A stretch of DNA of 64,000 bases from Cantharellus purpuraceus (taxonomy: Eukaryota; Basidiomycota; Agaricomycetes; Cantharellales; Hydnaceae), in assembly GCA_025174535.1 (NCBI GenBank), contig JALBUN010000048.1:248001-312000 (forward strand). Reading direction: 5' to 3'. Below, one piece after another: positions 61,441 through 64,000 of the stretch; positions within the stretch are counted from its first letter, which is position 1; every line of letters begins with the position of its first letter. Both the position numbers and the translations under genes were made by a program. The notes below the pieces were generated by a model that was given only the letters and a program-made list of their open reading frames with translations, searched no databases and was not told where the DNA came from.

Positions 61441-64000
61441 GGCTAACATGTGCTATTATTTAGAGTACCATCACAAAAGAGCACCTGTAAAGAGTCCAAA
61501 GGCTAGACCTTGGTATGTTCTATGATTTTGATCATGCAATTGTCAAAAATTTTACATTTTTTTTTCCAGCATCACACCACTTTGTGACCCAAGGATCCAG
61601 GAAAGAAGAAATGAAAAGGCTTGGATTAAGTGTTGTAATAGGTTTTTTGAAAGAGTCATGAGAGAGCATGGTAAGTACTGTATTCTTTCATATCTTTATA
61701 CTGATTAGTTGTTAACTATCAGCTAGAAATATTTACCTATGACCTGAAAGCAGCCATTGAGGTTTGTCTTAGCAGTGATAGGACTGCTGTTATGCCATCA
61801 CCCTGCTCTGGACCTTTGAGGACCTGGTCTGGTTTGGAGAAGCCCAGAGTTGCTGTGGACTCCAATGGTCTGCCTCTCCTTGCATATATTCCTCATCACT
61901 TGCAAAAGCAGTGTCATGTAAGTTAACTTCTGACTTTTGATATCATCCATTGCCTCTAACTGCATCATTTCTCATAGGATGATTTGTTCAAGGCTCTTAT
62001 GACCTATGCAGAGAACATTAATCTTGCAATCAAGTCTACTGCAAGTTCCTTTCACTCTCATCCAGAGAATTTCATTTGTGCACATGTGGATACAGGGTAT
62101 TCTGGGATTGTACAACTCTCTTCTGGTTGGCATGCCATTGGACATGCAGTATGTTTTCTTTCCCTGCTTTTATCTTTCATTCTCACTCTCCTTACCAGGA
62201 TGTGACTCCTACTCCATCTGCTGCTCTTACCACTGGAAGTCATAAATTTTCTGCTGGTTGTGAGGTTTTGGACCAGATAGGTGCCTTGTCGATCAGTGAC
62301 AATGAGATTCTGAAGATTTTAGATCTCAAGGCACATGGTATGTTGCAAAAACTCAAGAATGCTGCTTTCTCCATCAACCTATCTTCCAAAGCTATTCAAG
62401 CAGTGGACAAGTCCTTGTTCCCCTGTCATGCTCTTCTTTTCAATTGCCAGATCCCTATTCATACTGATAACAAGGACCATCCTTGCTGTTTTGGAACCAT
62501 GAACTTCAACCTAAACTGTGGTGTTAATCACAATCTAAGTTTAGCCCGAGGATGTATGACCTTTCAAGGCTAGCAATAAGCTTGAAACTATTTTAACGGA
62601 GAACCCAATTAAGAAATTATACTCCGGTGAGCAATCACAATCAATGTTGCCACAGGAAGTGAAGCAATAGAGATTTATGCTTGTCACGTGTAGTTCACAC
62701 TTTACTGCTGATGCAATGTAAAGTCAAAGATTGACAGGTGTTCAAGGGTTCAGATACTTCAAAGGGGGAAGTAACCTAGTGCCTTAGTACCGCGGGTTGA
62801 GTGGATTAAAGCTAACAATAATCCCTTCAATGTAAAAAGATAGATATGCACTTGAACACTTCCTTCTGAACAAGCGTATTCACTGTACGTGTTTATCCGT
62901 GATAGAATCAACAGTCAAGGGATATTAATCTCGTCTCAAAGAGGTGAGTTAATAGACTGTGTTGTTGATTTATTGAAATGCCCACAATTGAACCAACCGA
63001 TCAATAGCAAAGTACGTGTTAACCTGACTAACCTCAGAGTCTCAATTAAGCGTGCAGTATTCTTGACCAATCAATAGCCTATTACGTATTAACCTGACTA
63101 ACCTCAGAGTCTCAATTAAACGTGCAAGATTCTTGATTATAACCAATAGCCCGATACGTGATAATTTGGCTAACCTCAGAGTCTCAATTACACGTGTAAG
63201 GTTCTTGATCAATGAATAACAATTAATACACTTCAAGTTACTGCTCCGAGTGGGCTTGTAGTGTGTTAATTACTAATCAGTTACTCTGTATTAACCTCTT
63301 CTCCGAGTTTGATTAATATTAGAGCCTGCTGCGCTTGTAATATAATAACTTCTGGCTTCTCCGAGAGTCAATCAAAGTTAATATACACTAAGAGTAGCTG
63401 ATATAAGCGTGATGCTTATGTGATGATTACTCAATGCTTGAGTAGACACTGCTGTGTGTGTGTGGTAAAAAGATATTATTTATTGCACTGCTGTTGCAGC
63501 CCTTTTTATATACATGGACTATCTAGCTTATGTAACTAATCAGAGAACATTCCTGGTGCTTAGGGAAGCCCCTGGAAGGAAAGAGATGGCTGGGGAACCT
63601 TGTGGAAGGTCCAGGAAGGTGTCAGAAGCTTCTGTGGCCACTTTTGGCTGAAGTGCGCGAACTCCAATGATTATGTAATGCGCGCGTCGTTCGCTCGCAC
63701 GCGAGTGCTCATCGGAGTTGAATGACAGATTATATCAGCAACCGACCCCTTGTGTACACTTGTGGGCTCAAATACACAAAAAAGCGAAATATAAGTACAT
63801 TCAATAGAACATTTGAAATACCTTTAAACTACTAAATGATAGTCCTTATTTGAAGTAGTTTAGAACTGCATATACCCCAACACTTGCCTCTGGGCTGTCA
63901 TCCATTCATTTGAACTGTATACTGAAGGTGGCTCTTTTCATATTCCAACTCTCAATCTTACAATTTCATTCCAGTCAAGGGATACAATTTGAATTCATGG
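61441..64000 (+). pseudogene. 2OG-Fe(II)-dioxygenase-like gene split by a solo LTR; 3' end outside window
   Basis: Exons splice in frame from about 61441: EYHHKRAPVKSPKARP, DPRIQERRNEKAWIKCCNRF, LEIFTYDLKAAIEVC, GLPLLAYIPHHLQKQ, DDLFKALMTYAENINLAI, GWHAIGHA|DVTPTPSAALTTG, ISDNEILKILDLKAHGML, LLFNCQIPIHTDNKDHPC. An LTR (62487-63882) interrupts after HPC. Removing it with one CTTGC copy gives HPC|LWAVIHSFELYTEGGSFHIP, TLNLTISFQSRDTI, then TGA. The H-x-D (HTD) and the following GG.F.IP..N..I.F sheet resemble the double-stranded beta-helix of expanded fungal 2OG-Fe(II) oxygenases related to TET/JBP. That family call is by motif only. The start is unknown. Confidence 0.55.
62487..63882 (+). mobile_element. 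LTR family 2, solo LTR (1396 bp) with target-site duplication
   Basis: TGTTTTGGAACC to ATACCCCAACA, flanked by perfect CTTGC (62482-62486 and 63883-63887). It lacks the 314-bp segment with the TATA box present in copy 1 at 52084-53789. Three internal 65-bp tandem units are kept (about 63003-63212). Many differences from copy 1 are CG versus TG or CA. Confidence 0.92.

Overview
The window looks like nuclear DNA of a filamentous basidiomycete, most likely an Agaricomycete. The genes are cut by many introns of about 48-70 nt with GT(R)NGY donors. The gene content is typical of mushroom-forming fungi: a GH5_9 glucanase, an S28 peptidase, a secreted GMC oxidoreductase, a calpain with ZZ fingers, an AKR7 reductase, a basidiomycete-type thioesterase and a DUF6535 membrane protein. 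Gypsy-type LTR retrotransposon debris fills the right end. No rRNA, CRISPR array or prokaryotic feature was seen. All gene models were spliced by eye, so exon edges and some starts are approximate.

Left part, 0.5-22 kb. Two paralogous C2H2 zinc-finger genes in opposite orientation (550-1735 minus, 10800-11782 plus) bracket a GH5 exo-glucanase (minus) and an S28 serine peptidase (plus) that has a decayed C-terminal copy just downstream. Then come a mitochondrial J-domain protein, a dead medium-chain dehydrogenase/enoyl-reductase gene, a calpain with two ZZ fingers, and a secreted GMC oxidoreductase.

Middle part, 23.8-50.7 kb. There is an unrecognised AT-hook protein with CxxC...W..H...C repeats, whose gene carries the same exon-intron-exon cassette three times with 59-nt introns. 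It converges on a Cdc4/Pop1-like F-box WD40 gene. Next are an AKR7 aldo-keto reductase, an acyl-CoA thioesterase-like gene with a decayed divergent paralogue, about 5 kb of repeat-rich apparently non-coding DNA, an Rlm1/MEF2-type MADS-box regulator with a 23-residue polyglutamine tract, an F-box gene whose 5' end overlaps that of a ZNF511-like gene, and a DUF6535 gene with a damaged N-terminus.

Right part, 50.98-64 kb. A chromodomain gypsy integrase relic is split by a 1433-bp solo LTR with a perfect 5-bp target duplication. A second LTR family has a truncated-context copy at 52.1-53.8 kb and a 1396-bp solo LTR (target duplication CTTGC) that splits a 2OG-Fe(II)-dioxygenase-like gene at the right edge. 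Three 145-bp LTR-like repeats include a pair forming a 524-bp TRIM-like element, and next to it lies a run of five short near-perfect hairpins of unknown nature. The first LTR family carries a 12-bp tandem array rich in TGACTCA (Gcn4/AP-1-like) sites upstream of a TATA box.
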